A stretch of 34,147 bases of DNA, from the NCBI GenBank assembly GCA_030648795.1, contig JAUSHC010000040.1:1-34147 (forward strand), written 5' to 3'. Below, piece by piece: positions 1 through 8,816 of this stretch. The notes under the pieces are model-generated. The model did not search any database, was not told the DNA's origin, and saw only the letters and a program-made list of their open reading frames with translations. Position 1 is the stretch's first letter. Every line of letters starts with the position of its first letter. The DNA is from a bacterium. GTDB taxonomy: Bacteria; Patescibacteriota; Patescibacteriia; JACQSD01. The translations under genes and the position numbers were made by a program.

Positions 1-828
1 CACCGCGATAAACAATCGCGAGCTCATATTCCCGCCCAAGATGACGTGCAGTAATTGCGCCGCCGCTAAGCGCTTGTCACCGTGTTTAAATCCATAAAAA
101 CCAAGCGTCATGTGTACCTGCGTCGTTTCTTTGAAGCTCACTTTCACGCGTGGCTTTGTCTGTTTCGCAACAAACGGTTCATACTTCTGCCCAAATGGTT
201 TTTTCGGTACACGGAAATATTTCTCGACAAGTTGTAAAGTTTTCTCATTCACATTGCCTGCAACGCCGACGAGCACGCGCCCGCTGTGATAATAGGTATC
301 GCGATAATCGAGCATGTCTTTTTGCGTCATGCCGAGTACCGTTTCTTTCGAGCCACTTATAAGCCAGCCCAACTTCGACCCACCATACAGCAACTCTTCA
401 TACACGTCGCCAATGTGCGCCATCGGATTGTCTTCATACATGTGGATTTCTTCGACGATCACGTTCTTTTCGCGTTCAAGTTCTTCCGCAGAAAGTGTTG
501 CGTGGAGTAAAAGTTCGCTAAGCATTTCAAGTACCAGCGGCATCTCCTCCTCGCTCGCTTTGATGTAGTAACCGGTGTGATCTTTCGAGGTGAACGCATT
601 GTACTCGGCGCCGATCGAATCGAGCGCGTGTGAGATAGATAACGATGTCGGCCACTTCTTTGTGCCTTTAAACATCATGTGTTCCAAAACATGCGAGAGC
701 CCGTTCGTCCGCGCCGTCTCATATCGCGAACCAACTTTAACTAACACCAATGCCGTCACCGCCTTTGAGTCCTTGAATGGTGCTAAAATTACTCGCGTCC
801 CGTTTGAAAGTTTGTGTTGTGAGAACAT
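1..828 (-). CDS. M16 family (insulinase-like) zinc peptidase, 3' end outside window
   Basis: Minus-strand translation from CAT at 826-828: MFSQHKLSNGTRVILAPFKDSKAVTALVLVKVGSRYETARTNGLSHVLEHMMFKGTKKWP. Contains the inverted zinc motif HxxEH (HVLEH). Open to the window edge. Confidence 0.93.
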   Translation of the reverse strand, partial: MFSQHKLSNGTRVILAPFKDSKAVTALVLVKVGSRYETARTNGLSHVLEHMMFKGTKKWPTSLSISHALDSIGAEYNAFTSKDHTGYYIKASEEEMPLVLEMLSELLLHATLSAEELEREKNVIVEEIHMYEDNPMAHIGDVYEELLYGGSKLGWLISGSKETVLGMTQKDMLDYRDTYYHSGRVLVGVAGNVNEKTLQLVEKYFRVPKKPFGQKYEPFVAKQTKPRVKVSFKETTQVHMTLGFYGFKHGDKRLAAAQLLHVILGGNMSSRLFIAV

Positions 829-833
829 ATAGA

Positions 834-879
834 GATACTAATATACTAATGAGTACGAATGTTACGAATGAATACTAAT
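834..879. repeat. Left arm of ~46-bp inverted repeat flanking the GxxExxY gene
   Basis: gatactaatatactaatgagtacgaatgttacgaatgaatactaat; reverse complement of 1286-1331 with about 6 mismatches. Confidence 0.8.
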
Positions 880-884
880 ATTTT

Positions 885-1274
885 TTATTTTCGATGCCAA
901 GAATCTATTTTCACAACACGTACAGGTTTAATATATTTATTGCGAAAGTTGACCAACAGTGCAAGCCGAGTACCTGTTTCTTGGAGATAACGCTGTGTTT
1001 GTTCATAATCATCTCGTGTGAGTATTCTCTTTGCTTTTATTTCAAGAATGATCTTTTCATCAATCAAGAAGTCGAGAATATTTCCACTCGATCCAATGGA
1101 AAATTCTCTCTGAAAAGGAATCGATTTTTCCATCAAAAGCCTTTTAATAACATCACCGTACTGCTTCTCTCTCGCATAAGGGCCAAGTTCATTGTGAGCT
1201 GAAAAACAGATACCAGCAACAGAATAGGACAACTCCGGATACAGCAATTTTGTTTCTTTTACACTCTCCTCCAT
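885..1274 (-). CDS. GxxExxY family protein (PD-(D/E)XK-like core)
   Basis: 129 aa; LLYPELSYSVAGICFSAHNELGPYAREKQYGDVIKRLL...LDFLIDEKIILEIKAKRIL resembles the GxxExxY family; D...ExK arrangement. Confidence 0.8.
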   Translation of the reverse strand: MEESVKETKLLYPELSYSVAGICFSAHNELGPYAREKQYGDVIKRLLMEKSIPFQREFSIGSSGNILDFLIDEKIILEIKAKRILTRDDYEQTQRYLQETGTRLALLVNFRNKYIKPVRVVKIDSWHRK

Positions 1275-1285
1275 TTGTTTACGTC

Positions 1286-1331
1286 ATTAGTTTACATTTG
1301 TATCATTCGTACTCATTCGTATATTGGTATC
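1286..1331. repeat. Right arm of ~46-bp inverted repeat flanking the GxxExxY gene
   Basis: attagtttacatttgtatcattcgtactcattcgtatattggtatc; see 834-879. Confidence 0.8.
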
Positions 1332-1338
1332 TTCTATT

Positions 1339-2238
1339 TCACCACCCTCCGCTACTTCCCCCACCTCCCGAGCCCCCGCCGCCAAAGCCTCCAAAACCTC
1401 CTCCACCACCGAACCCGCCGCCCGGACCCCAGCCGCCTCCCGCCCACCATGATGGACGATGACCAAGCGTTTTGTTCGCTTGATAATTCTTTGAAACGAC
1501 GAAATCAAATCCAAGCCCTGCAAGCGCCATCCCTATTATCCAAAAAAGGATTTTTGCTATAAATCCAATAAAAATCGCTCCAAGTACCAATCCAATAATA
1601 CCACCAATCACGCCGCCAAGCCACCACGATTTCGTGCGTCCAAACACGGATGAAAGCCACATAAAAATAAAAATCCCAATCCAGAAGGCAAACTCAATTA
1701 TACTTGAATTCCAGCCGTTCGATTGGGTTGTTTGCTTTATCGGTACTTCTTCTTGAATTGCCCGTTCAATTTCCGAAACTGCCTTCACGATACCACCGCT
1801 AAAATCCCCTTGCTGAAATGCGGGACGAAGTGTATTCCGAATAATCTGCGACGACTCCGCATCGGTGAGTGCCCCCTCCAGTCCATACCCCACTTCAATC
1901 CGCATCTGCTTGTCATCGCGACTAATCAACAAAAGGACGCCGTTGTCCGCGCCCTTTTTCCCGATGCCCCACTCTTTGAATAATTTCTCCGCGTAATTTT
2001 CAATATAATCGTCATCGAGCGATGGAATTGTGACAACCGAAATTTCATGCCCTGTCTTTTGTTCAAACGCTCGAATGTCTTGTTCAATCTGCGTGCGTGT
2101 CTCCTGCGACAACATCCCCGCAAAATCGTTTACGAATCCCGCTGGTTTTCCGGGTGACGTGTACGCAAACGCATTTGCACCCAATAAAAAAAGAACGGGG
2201 GTCAATAACGAAATAATGAACCACGTTCTTTTTTGCAT
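1339..2238 (-). CDS. TPM domain-containing (YgcG-like) membrane protein with Gly-rich C-terminus
   Basis: Signal/TM at N-terminus, PAGFVNDFAGMLSQETRTQIEQDIRAFEQKTGHEISVVTIPSL...GVLLLISRDDKQMRIEVGYGLEGALTDAE, then TM and GGGGGFGGFGGGGSGGGGSSGGW tail. Start chosen at MQKRTWF. Confidence 0.9.
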   Translation of the reverse strand: MQKRTWFIISLLTPVLFLLGANAFAYTSPGKPAGFVNDFAGMLSQETRTQIEQDIRAFEQKTGHEISVVTIPSLDDDYIENYAEKLFKEWGIGKKGADNGVLLLISRDDKQMRIEVGYGLEGALTDAESSQIIRNTLRPAFQQGDFSGGIVKAVSEIERAIQEEVPIKQTTQSNGWNSSIIEFAFWIGIFIFMWLSSVFGRTKSWWLGGVIGGIIGLVLGAIFIGFIAKILFWIIGMALAGLGFDFVVSKNYQANKTLGHRPSWWAGGGWGPGGGFGGGGGFGGFGGGGSGGGGSSGGW

Positions 2239-2251
2239 GCTTATTATAAGT

Positions 2252-2479
2252 TTATACGCTCGCAATCATTTGTCGTTCTTCTTCAAGAAGTTTCTCCAAC
2301 GCCTTCTTGTCACCACTCTTAAAGATTTCTTTCTTCTGCTCAAAATTCTGAATAAGGCGTTCACAAACCCCTGGATGCTCATTAATAAACATCCGCATTT
2401 CTTGACGATCATTAAGACTTGGGATCAAAGCAAGAAGAGTTTCTATTATACTCTGCTCCTGTAAAATAGCGCTTGGCAT
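2252..2479 (-). CDS. Hypothetical small protein (75 aa, helical)
   Basis: Intact ORF co-directional with neighbours, packed between the TPM gene and the 532-aa ORF. Confidence 0.6.
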   Translation of the reverse strand: MPSAILQEQSIIETLLALIPSLNDRQEMRMFINEHPGVCERLIQNFEQKKEIFKSGDKKALEKLLEEERQMIASV

Positions 2480-2497
2480 AATAAGATATATGAATGA

Positions 2498-4096
2498 CTA
2501 ATGTGATGAAGTGAGCTCACTTGTTGGAATGTCCTGTCCATCTTCAGTAAATCGCATCGCGTCTATTTTCCCGTCACCGTCCGTATCAACATCAATCTGT
2601 ATAAGACCACCTTGATCGTCACGCACATATTGTTCAGTCCGAGTTGGACCAAAAGATCTGTCAGCTCTCCTTTGAGAATACGCTCGACGATGCACTTTTC
2701 TATCTTTATCACGTTCTACCATTGTCTCCTTTATAGTCGTACGATTTTCGTCATAGTCAACAAATCTTTCTTCTGTTAAAAGTACGACTCCGGCACCATC
2801 CTTTCGAGTAAGAACATCCCTTAATTGACGAGCTACTTCATCATCTTCACGAGTTACTTCTTGCGTATACAAGAGCTTCCCCATCGCTCCTCGAACAACA
2901 TCAACAATGGTAGAGAGTTTCCCCTTGTTATTGTATGTTAATTGTTGTTCTACTGAATGGCGCACTGTTCCATCCCCGTTCTTCCATACTGATACACATG
3001 CTACGTCCCTCTCTTGTTCATCACGTGTAGTCGTATTTTCATATATCTCAGTAGTCTGTCCAAGAGAATCTTTATTAGTCTGTACTGTGTGAATCTGTCG
3101 CTTTTCATCATCAAACTCTCTTTGCATCTCATGGCTCTGTGTGATATTCCCATGTTCATCTTTAACAAATTCTGTAGATCGAACCGATCGAGAATGATTG
3201 TCAACAAGCTGCTTATATTCACGGCTCCATCTAATTTCTCCAATGCTATTTTTATCTACTAATACTTGAGCGTGTTCCGATGTACCGTCTGAATTGGATG
3301 TAACTGTTTCTTGAATTTCCCGATCTGATACTATAACGCCTGAATTATCACGCAATATCTCCGTGGAAAGAAATCTCCTGCGAAGCCCCATCACGCCCGT
3401 ACCTGACTCAAACTCTGCGTGCGTAGTAGTTTCACCAGTTCTGACTGTCGATCCAGCTTTATCTTTGTACGTCAAAGCGGTTGTAGAATCAATAATGTCC
3501 CCTGGTTTATTGTAATTAAATTTCTGGAGATATTCCAACGTCTCCCATCCTTGATCATCTACTCCTTTTCGTTCAATAATACGCCCTGTTTCTCTCTCAA
3601 TAATTGAATAATTATTGTCGTCCCCCACACGATATGTAGGGCTCAATGGTTCCACATCGGGCGTAGAAGGAAGCGGTTGCTCTGATCCTGGAACAACGGG
3701 CTCTGGAGGCTTCGTGGGCTCTGGTTTCGGCGCTGGTATTTCTGGTCCCGTGCGAGGTAGTATTGGAATCGGACCTTCTCTTCGCGGCCCTTTTCCTTCT
3801 GCGCAACCCTCTGCGGCAAATGAAAGTGCAGCAAAACTAATTGCACCAAAAATTTTTGCAAGCCTCCCCATCTTTTTTGAACGATCTTTTCGAGAATACG
3901 GAAGTGATTCACCTTTCTTCTCATCTGATTCGACTGATGCATCAACCGGCTCCATCGCGTGCTCTGCAGCGACCGCTACACCAAACATCTCGCTTGCACG
4001 CTTAAGCTCTGGTGGCAATTGTGTTTCTCCCCCTTCTACTCTTCCCTCCGGTATTCCCATTTCTGCTAACGATGGCCCTCCGAAATCTCGTGGCAT
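2498..4096 (-). CDS. Hypothetical anchored protein with degenerate ~31-aa repeats and a DxDxDGxxD loop
   Basis: 532 aa; hydrophobic segment AKIFGAISFAALSFAAEGC, Pro-rich linker, then repeated 'KDxxGxIxxSxE...' units and DVDTDGDGKIDAM near the C-terminus. Confidence 0.8.
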   Translation of the reverse strand: MPRDFGGPSLAEMGIPEGRVEGGETQLPPELKRASEMFGVAVAAEHAMEPVDASVESDEKKGESLPYSRKDRSKKMGRLAKIFGAISFAALSFAAEGCAEGKGPRREGPIPILPRTGPEIPAPKPEPTKPPEPVVPGSEQPLPSTPDVEPLSPTYRVGDDNNYSIIERETGRIIERKGVDDQGWETLEYLQKFNYNKPGDIIDSTTALTYKDKAGSTVRTGETTTHAEFESGTGVMGLRRRFLSTEILRDNSGVIVSDREIQETVTSNSDGTSEHAQVLVDKNSIGEIRWSREYKQLVDNHSRSVRSTEFVKDEHGNITQSHEMQREFDDEKRQIHTVQTNKDSLGQTTEIYENTTTRDEQERDVACVSVWKNGDGTVRHSVEQQLTYNNKGKLSTIVDVVRGAMGKLLYTQEVTREDDEVARQLRDVLTRKDGAGVVLLTEERFVDYDENRTTIKETMVERDKDRKVHRRAYSQRRADRSFGPTRTEQYVRDDQGGLIQIDVDTDGDGKIDAMRFTEDGQDIPTSELTSSH

Positions 4097-4113
4097 AATA
4101 AAGATTGTTAATG

Positions 4114-4671
4114 TTAAAACTGCACCTTTGGCGCCACTTCAGCCCCGGCCGCCGCCTCGAAGAAATTCTTTGCACCAAATCCGAAAAGGCGAGCAACGAT
4201 ATTCGAGGGGAATGTTTTTGCACGCGTATTGAAGGTCTTCACCGTGTCATTAAAGCGTCCACGTTCTACCGACACGCGATTCTCCGCCCCCTCAAGTTGC
4301 GCCATAAGTGTCTGCACGGATTCACTCGAACGAAGTTGTGGGTAGTTTTCCATGACAACAAGCAATCGGCCAAGTGCGCTTTCCACTTGCCCCGCAGCTG
4401 CCACTTTTTCGTTCACGCTTGTTGCTCCACTGTATCGTGCGCGAGCATCGGCAAGTTTGCCGAAGACTTCTTTCTCCTGCTCGAAGATTCCCTTGACGCT
4501 CTCCACTAAATTCGGAATCAAATCAAATCGCCGCTGATATTGCGTCTCCACTTGCGCCCACTGCCCGGCAACCGCCTGATCAAGCCGCACGAACGAATTA
4601 TACGATCCTCCAAGCCACAAAAGGATGACTACGACGACCGCGCCGACAATAAGAAGGGTTTTTTTATTCAT
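4114..4671 (-). CDS. lemA: LemA family protein
   Basis: N-terminal TM then YNSFVRLDQAVAGQWAQVETQYQRRFDLIPNLVESVKG...YPQLRSSESVQTLMAQLEGAENRVSVERGRFNDTVKTFN, diagnostic of LemA. Confidence 0.96.
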   Translation of the reverse strand: MNKKTLLIVGAVVVVILLWLGGSYNSFVRLDQAVAGQWAQVETQYQRRFDLIPNLVESVKGIFEQEKEVFGKLADARARYSGATSVNEKVAAAGQVESALGRLLVVMENYPQLRSSESVQTLMAQLEGAENRVSVERGRFNDTVKTFNTRAKTFPSNIVARLFGFGAKNFFEAAAGAEVAPKVQF

Positions 4672-4681
4672 AGCATTGACA

Positions 4682-4723
4682 CAGCATAGATTCTTCTCCG
4701 CCAGCTGGCGGATCAGAATGACA
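4682..4723. repeat. Short palindromic intergenic element
   Basis: agattcttcTCCGCCAGCTGGCGGAtcagaatgaca; perfect 16-bp palindrome at 4697-4712. Confidence 0.6.
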
Positions 4724-4734
4724 AGAAAATAAAA

Positions 4735-5298
4735 TTATGTATTAATCTCACTCAAGAGCACGTTCTCCACATGAATCCCCCGAGGAAAGAAAATGCGGTC
4801 GAGTTCGTTTTTTATTTCCGTCTCTACTTTATCACGATTCTTCGACGCAATGTCATCCACCGGAAAACGCGATGCAATCATGCGCAGTCTGCTCCGCATC
4901 GTTGGACGAATAATCTTCGCGACAAAATCTTCTCCAATCGTCTGCCAAATTGTCGGAATCTGGTTCACATCAAGTCGCAAAAGAATCGTTCCCTCAATGG
5001 AAACATTCTTGTTATCCGATGACGTCGCATCAATCGGCACATCTCCAAGCGCCGCCGGATTTTCCAAATTGAATCCTTTCTTGATTGCGTATTCGAGCGT
5101 CTGTGTGTTGAAGAGCTTTGCTTTCTGCCAAAATGGAATTTTGAGATGCAGTCCCGGTGGCAATACTTTCTTGAGTACTCCCCGACCGCGATCATACACG
5201 CACGCCACATATCCTGGCGGCACAGAGATAAAGATCCCTCCCAAGACCTCTTCCATTACGAATGAATACATGAGTTTGTCGAGTGATTCTGCGCTCAT
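4735..5298 (-). CDS. SPFH/Band 7 domain protein (short form)
   Basis: VPPGYVACVYDRGRGVLKKVLPPGLHLKIPFWQKAKLFNTQTLEYAI...TSSDNKNVSIEGTILLRLDVNQIPTIWQTIGEDF...IIRPTMRSRLRMIASRFPVDDI. Confidence 0.9.
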   Translation of the reverse strand: MSAESLDKLMYSFVMEEVLGGIFISVPPGYVACVYDRGRGVLKKVLPPGLHLKIPFWQKAKLFNTQTLEYAIKKGFNLENPAALGDVPIDATSSDNKNVSIEGTILLRLDVNQIPTIWQTIGEDFVAKIIRPTMRSRLRMIASRFPVDDIASKNRDKVETEIKNELDRIFFPRGIHVENVLLSEINT

Positions 5299-5353
5299 AA
5301 ATTTGAAAGTAAATTAAGCCACTAAGTAAAGTAAGTAAATTAAGCTGATACGC

Positions 5354-6127
5354 TTACTTCCGCAAAGCCTGCCACGGATCACCCTCTTGTGTCAAGATGG
5401 TTGATGGCTCTGCCGCTTTTTTTATTGCTTTTTCCTGATTTTTTAAATGACTGATCGATAAACGTATCACGTGCAGCACTTGCGTAAATAACATCGACGT
5501 AAGAATGAAAACCGATTTTACCGACGGAAGAATAAAAAGTGCAACAAAGGTAAACGCGGGAAAAAGGATGCGATAATAAAGGTGCGATCGCGTCACAATA
5601 GCTTTCCGCTCACGTTGTTCAATAACAATCGTTATAAAAAGAAATACCGCCACCACAAGCGCGGCAATCGCATTCCGCTCGGCGATATCAAACAATCCAA
5701 AGAATGATGTCACGATGATCTCCGGGCGCGTTACAAACGAATATAATGGAAATGTTTCCGGCGCCTGAAACCCACCAATAAATACCTGATACAAAAGTAC
5801 CAACACGAGCAACTGAAGCCCCAATGATGCGCCGCGCGCCCATGGAGAAACATGTTTTTCTTTTAAATATTTTTTAAAAATCTCACGCCGCAACACGATA
5901 TCACTCGGAATGTCCTTCTCAAGCTCTTGCCATTTGCGCGCCACATCGTTATATCGTTCACGATTCCGCTCTTCAATAAATGAAAGCGGAAGAAGTAAAA
6001 GTCGAATGATGACGGTAAGCCAAATAACCGCAACACCTAAGTTCGGCGCGCCAACCGTATTATAAATTCCAATCAATACATTAAGTAACGGCTCGTAAAG
6101 AATAGTGACCCAAAATGTATGCAGCAT
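5354..6127 (-). CDS. yidC: YidC/Oxa1 family membrane protein insertase
   Basis: YEPLLNVLIGIYNTVGAPNLGVAVIWLTVIIRLLLLPLS...KWQELEKDIPSD...; multi-TM YidC core. Confidence 0.88.
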   Translation of the reverse strand: MLHTFWVTILYEPLLNVLIGIYNTVGAPNLGVAVIWLTVIIRLLLLPLSFIEERNRERYNDVARKWQELEKDIPSDIVLRREIFKKYLKEKHVSPWARGASLGLQLLVLVLLYQVFIGGFQAPETFPLYSFVTRPEIIVTSFFGLFDIAERNAIAALVVAVFLFITIVIEQRERKAIVTRSHLYYRILFPAFTFVALFILPSVKSVFILTSMLFTQVLHVIRLSISHLKNQEKAIKKAAEPSTILTQEGDPWQALRK

Positions 6128-6154
6128 AGAAAACTTCTCGACTTCGCTCGAAGA

Positions 6155-7540
6155 TTAAAGTTTCGTTTTTAGATACGGAGTGAGTTCGACGATCGCAACA
6201 CGTTCTTGTTTCATGGTGTCCCGATCGCGCACCGTCACCTTTTTGTCATTCGCGGTTTCAAAATCCACCGTTACGCAAAATGGCGTTCCGATTTCATCCT
6301 GACGGCGATAGCGTTTTCCAATTGCCCCTGTTTCATCGTACTGCACCATCCACTGTTTCCGAAGACCCGCTGCGATCGATCGCGCTTCCGTTTGTAACGC
6401 TTCCTTCTTTGAAAGCGGTAACACAGCAACCTTAATGGGGGCAAGCGCAAGTGGTAAATGCAATACTGTCTCACTCTCGTGCTTTTTCTTTGTTTCGTCG
6501 CTCCCCGACCGCACCGGCACCTCTTCGTATGCTTCCGCAAGTACTGCCAAGATCGTTCGATCAAGCCCAAACGTCGGTTCAACGACATGAGGAGTAAACT
6601 CTTTCCCTGTTACTGGATCGCGATACATGAGTTTTTCGCCCGACGCTTTTGCATGTTGCTGCAAATCATAATCTGTTCGATTCGCAATCGCCCAAAGCTC
6701 ATTCATACCAAACGGAAACTGATATTCAAGGTCAACCGTTCGCGAGCTGTAATGCGCAAGATCCGCACCGGTTTTTTCATTATCATGAAATTTTTCAGAC
6801 TTCAGCCCAAGCGCCGTTGCAAAATGTTTCATAATGGAAAGCCACTCGTTAAATTTTTCGGGCGCGCTTTCCGGCGTAGCAAAATACTCAAGCTCCATGA
6901 TCTCAAACTCGCGCGTACGGAAAATAAAATTTTCAGTTGTAATCTCATTCCGAAATGCTTTTCCAATCTGCGCAATTCCAAACGGTAACCTCGGATGCAT
7001 TGCGTCCATAACTTGCTTAAAATTCACGAACATCCCCGCCGCTGTTTCCGGACGCAAATACGCCACAGACGTTGCGTCCTCCACCGGACCAATAAATGTT
7101 TTGAACATGAGATTAAACGGCCGCGCGGAAGTCAACTCGCCGCCACACAAAGGACACACCGTCGGATGATGATCCACCTGCTTTTCTTTAAACACATGCG
7201 GAGAAAGAGGTTCCGCGGGAACCAAGTGGTCCGCACGGAATCGCTTACGACATTTTTTGCAATCGATAAGCGGATCGGAAAAACTCTTGAGGTGTCCGCT
7301 CGCCTCCCAGACTGCGGGATGCATAAGAATCGCCGAGTCAATCCCCATCATGTCCTCGCGTTCTTGCACGAATGTTTTCCACCACAATCGCTTCACATTG
7401 TTTTTAAGCTCCACCCCGAGTGGTCCGTAATCATACACCGAACCAAGTCCGCCATAAATTTCAGAAGACGGAAAGAGAAACCCTCTGCGCTTACAGAGGG
7501 ACACGATTCGTTCCATGAGCGTATTCGTTTGCTGTTGCAT
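6155..7540 (-). CDS. glyQS: Glycine--tRNA ligase (dimeric, class II)
   Basis: GFLFPSSEIYGGLGSVYDYGPLGVELKNNVKRLWW; RPETAAGMFVNFKQV; QIGKAFRNEITTENFIFRTREFEIMELEYF. Start placed at MQQQTN. Confidence 0.97.
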   Translation of the reverse strand: MQQQTNTLMERIVSLCKRRGFLFPSSEIYGGLGSVYDYGPLGVELKNNVKRLWWKTFVQEREDMMGIDSAILMHPAVWEASGHLKSFSDPLIDCKKCRKRFRADHLVPAEPLSPHVFKEKQVDHHPTVCPLCGGELTSARPFNLMFKTFIGPVEDATSVAYLRPETAAGMFVNFKQVMDAMHPRLPFGIAQIGKAFRNEITTENFIFRTREFEIMELEYFATPESAPEKFNEWLSIMKHFATALGLKSEKFHDNEKTGADLAHYSSRTVDLEYQFPFGMNELWAIANRTDYDLQQHAKASGEKLMYRDPVTGKEFTPHVVEPTFGLDRTILAVLAEAYEEVPVRSGSDETKKKHESETVLHLPLALAPIKVAVLPLSKKEALQTEARSIAAGLRKQWMVQYDETGAIGKRYRRQDEIGTPFCVTVDFETANDKKVTVRDRDTMKQERVAIVELTPYLKTKL

Positions 7541-7704
7541 AAATTCTGAAAAATATTTGTACCTCATTTACATCTACATCTACAATTTCTAATTCACCTA
7601 ATTTCCCTAATTTCTAAACAATTCCCAATGTCTCAATATCTAAAATTCGTGCTATTGTAGTTTGGGTATTTTTTAGTAATTAGAAATTAGAGTACTTAGA
7701 AATT

Positions 7705-8736
7705 CTACTGTTCTTTCCTCTCCACCACCACATCCTCCACCCATACTGAAAACGCTGTTACCGTTGGGATTGCGAGAAGAATTCCAACAAACCCAAATAA
7801 TTTTGCACCCATAAGCATTGCGGTAATGGAAAGAATCGGATGCACACCAACCGCACGACGCATCACCGCGGGAACGATAAGATGATTCTCCATCTGTTGC
7901 ATAACGACGTACATAATGAGCACGAGAAGCGCAGTAAACGGCGACTGCGTAAAACCAAAAAAGATTGCGGGAATTGCGGACATGATCGGCCCAACGTACG
8001 GAATGAACTCAAAGAGCCCCGCAAGGATCGCCAAAATAAGCGCGTACTTCACGCCAATAATCGTAAGCCCCAAATACGCCAAGGATGCAATGATAAGTGA
8101 AAGAACCATCTGTCCTTGCAACCACGCACCGACTTTCTCTTGCATGCGTGTAAGAAGATGCGTCACATACGGCTGATAACGATCAGGAAGAAGCGCGCGG
8201 AATGAGCTTTTGATCCAGCTCTCGGAAACCGTCATATAAAATGTCATCACCAGAACGACGACAAAAGAAATGAGTCCACCAAAAATAGAAAAAAGCGAGG
8301 AGAAAACGCCCTGTCCTGTTGCGGCGAGTGTCCCTTCCAATGATTCAATCACGCGCTGAAAACCGGAAAGAAATGCCGGTTGGTCGGAAAGCGATTGCAC
8401 TTTAAGAACGCTTGCTGCTACCTGATCCCAGTACATAGGAAAATCGATCGCCACTCCACGAATTTCAGTAATGAGCGGCGGCACAAGTGAAGAGATCACA
8501 ATGCTGAACGCCGAGAGAATAATGATGTAAATAAGAAGAATGCCGACAGCGCGCGGGATATGCTTGTGCTGCAACCAATCTACCCATCGATCAAATGCCG
8601 ATGCCAAAATGATCGCGACAAAAAGAATTGCGACAACATCACGCACGAGATAAATGAACCACAGCCCAAGAAGAATACAAAGTGCGCGAATCATCGTACC
8701 TGTTGAAATGCTTATGAATGTTGGTTTTGGTTCCAT
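7705..8736 (-). CDS. AI-2E family transporter/permease
   Basis: Multi-TM; LSLIIASLAYLGLTIIGVKYALILAILAGLFEFIPYVGPIMSAIPAIFFGF; VVMQQMENHLIVPAVMRRAVGVHPI. Start at MEPKPTF. Confidence 0.93.
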   Translation of the reverse strand: MEPKPTFISISTGTMIRALCILLGLWFIYLVRDVVAILFVAIILASAFDRWVDWLQHKHIPRAVGILLIYIIILSAFSIVISSLVPPLITEIRGVAIDFPMYWDQVAASVLKVQSLSDQPAFLSGFQRVIESLEGTLAATGQGVFSSLFSIFGGLISFVVVLVMTFYMTVSESWIKSSFRALLPDRYQPYVTHLLTRMQEKVGAWLQGQMVLSLIIASLAYLGLTIIGVKYALILAILAGLFEFIPYVGPIMSAIPAIFFGFTQSPFTALLVLIMYVVMQQMENHLIVPAVMRRAVGVHPILSITAMLMGAKLFGFVGILLAIPTVTAFSVWVEDVVVERKEQ

Positions 8737-8780
8737 ATTAATTATAATAACACAAAAACAACCAGTTGTCCAGAGCATAA

Positions 8781-8807
8781 TTTGTACAACACTCGGTGTT
8801 GTACAAA
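8781..8807. repeat. Palindromic repeat family P1 (CAACACCGAGTG/CACTCGGTGTTG), minimal copy
   Basis: tttgtacaacac tcg gtgttgtacaaa, perfect inverted repeat. Confidence 0.85.
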
Positions 8808-8816
8808 AAGAAGAAA

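Noticed and set aside
7570-7700. AT-rich ctaattt-type repeats between glyQS and the AI-2E permease gene
   Set aside because: Low-complexity and weakly periodic; not clear enough to call an element.
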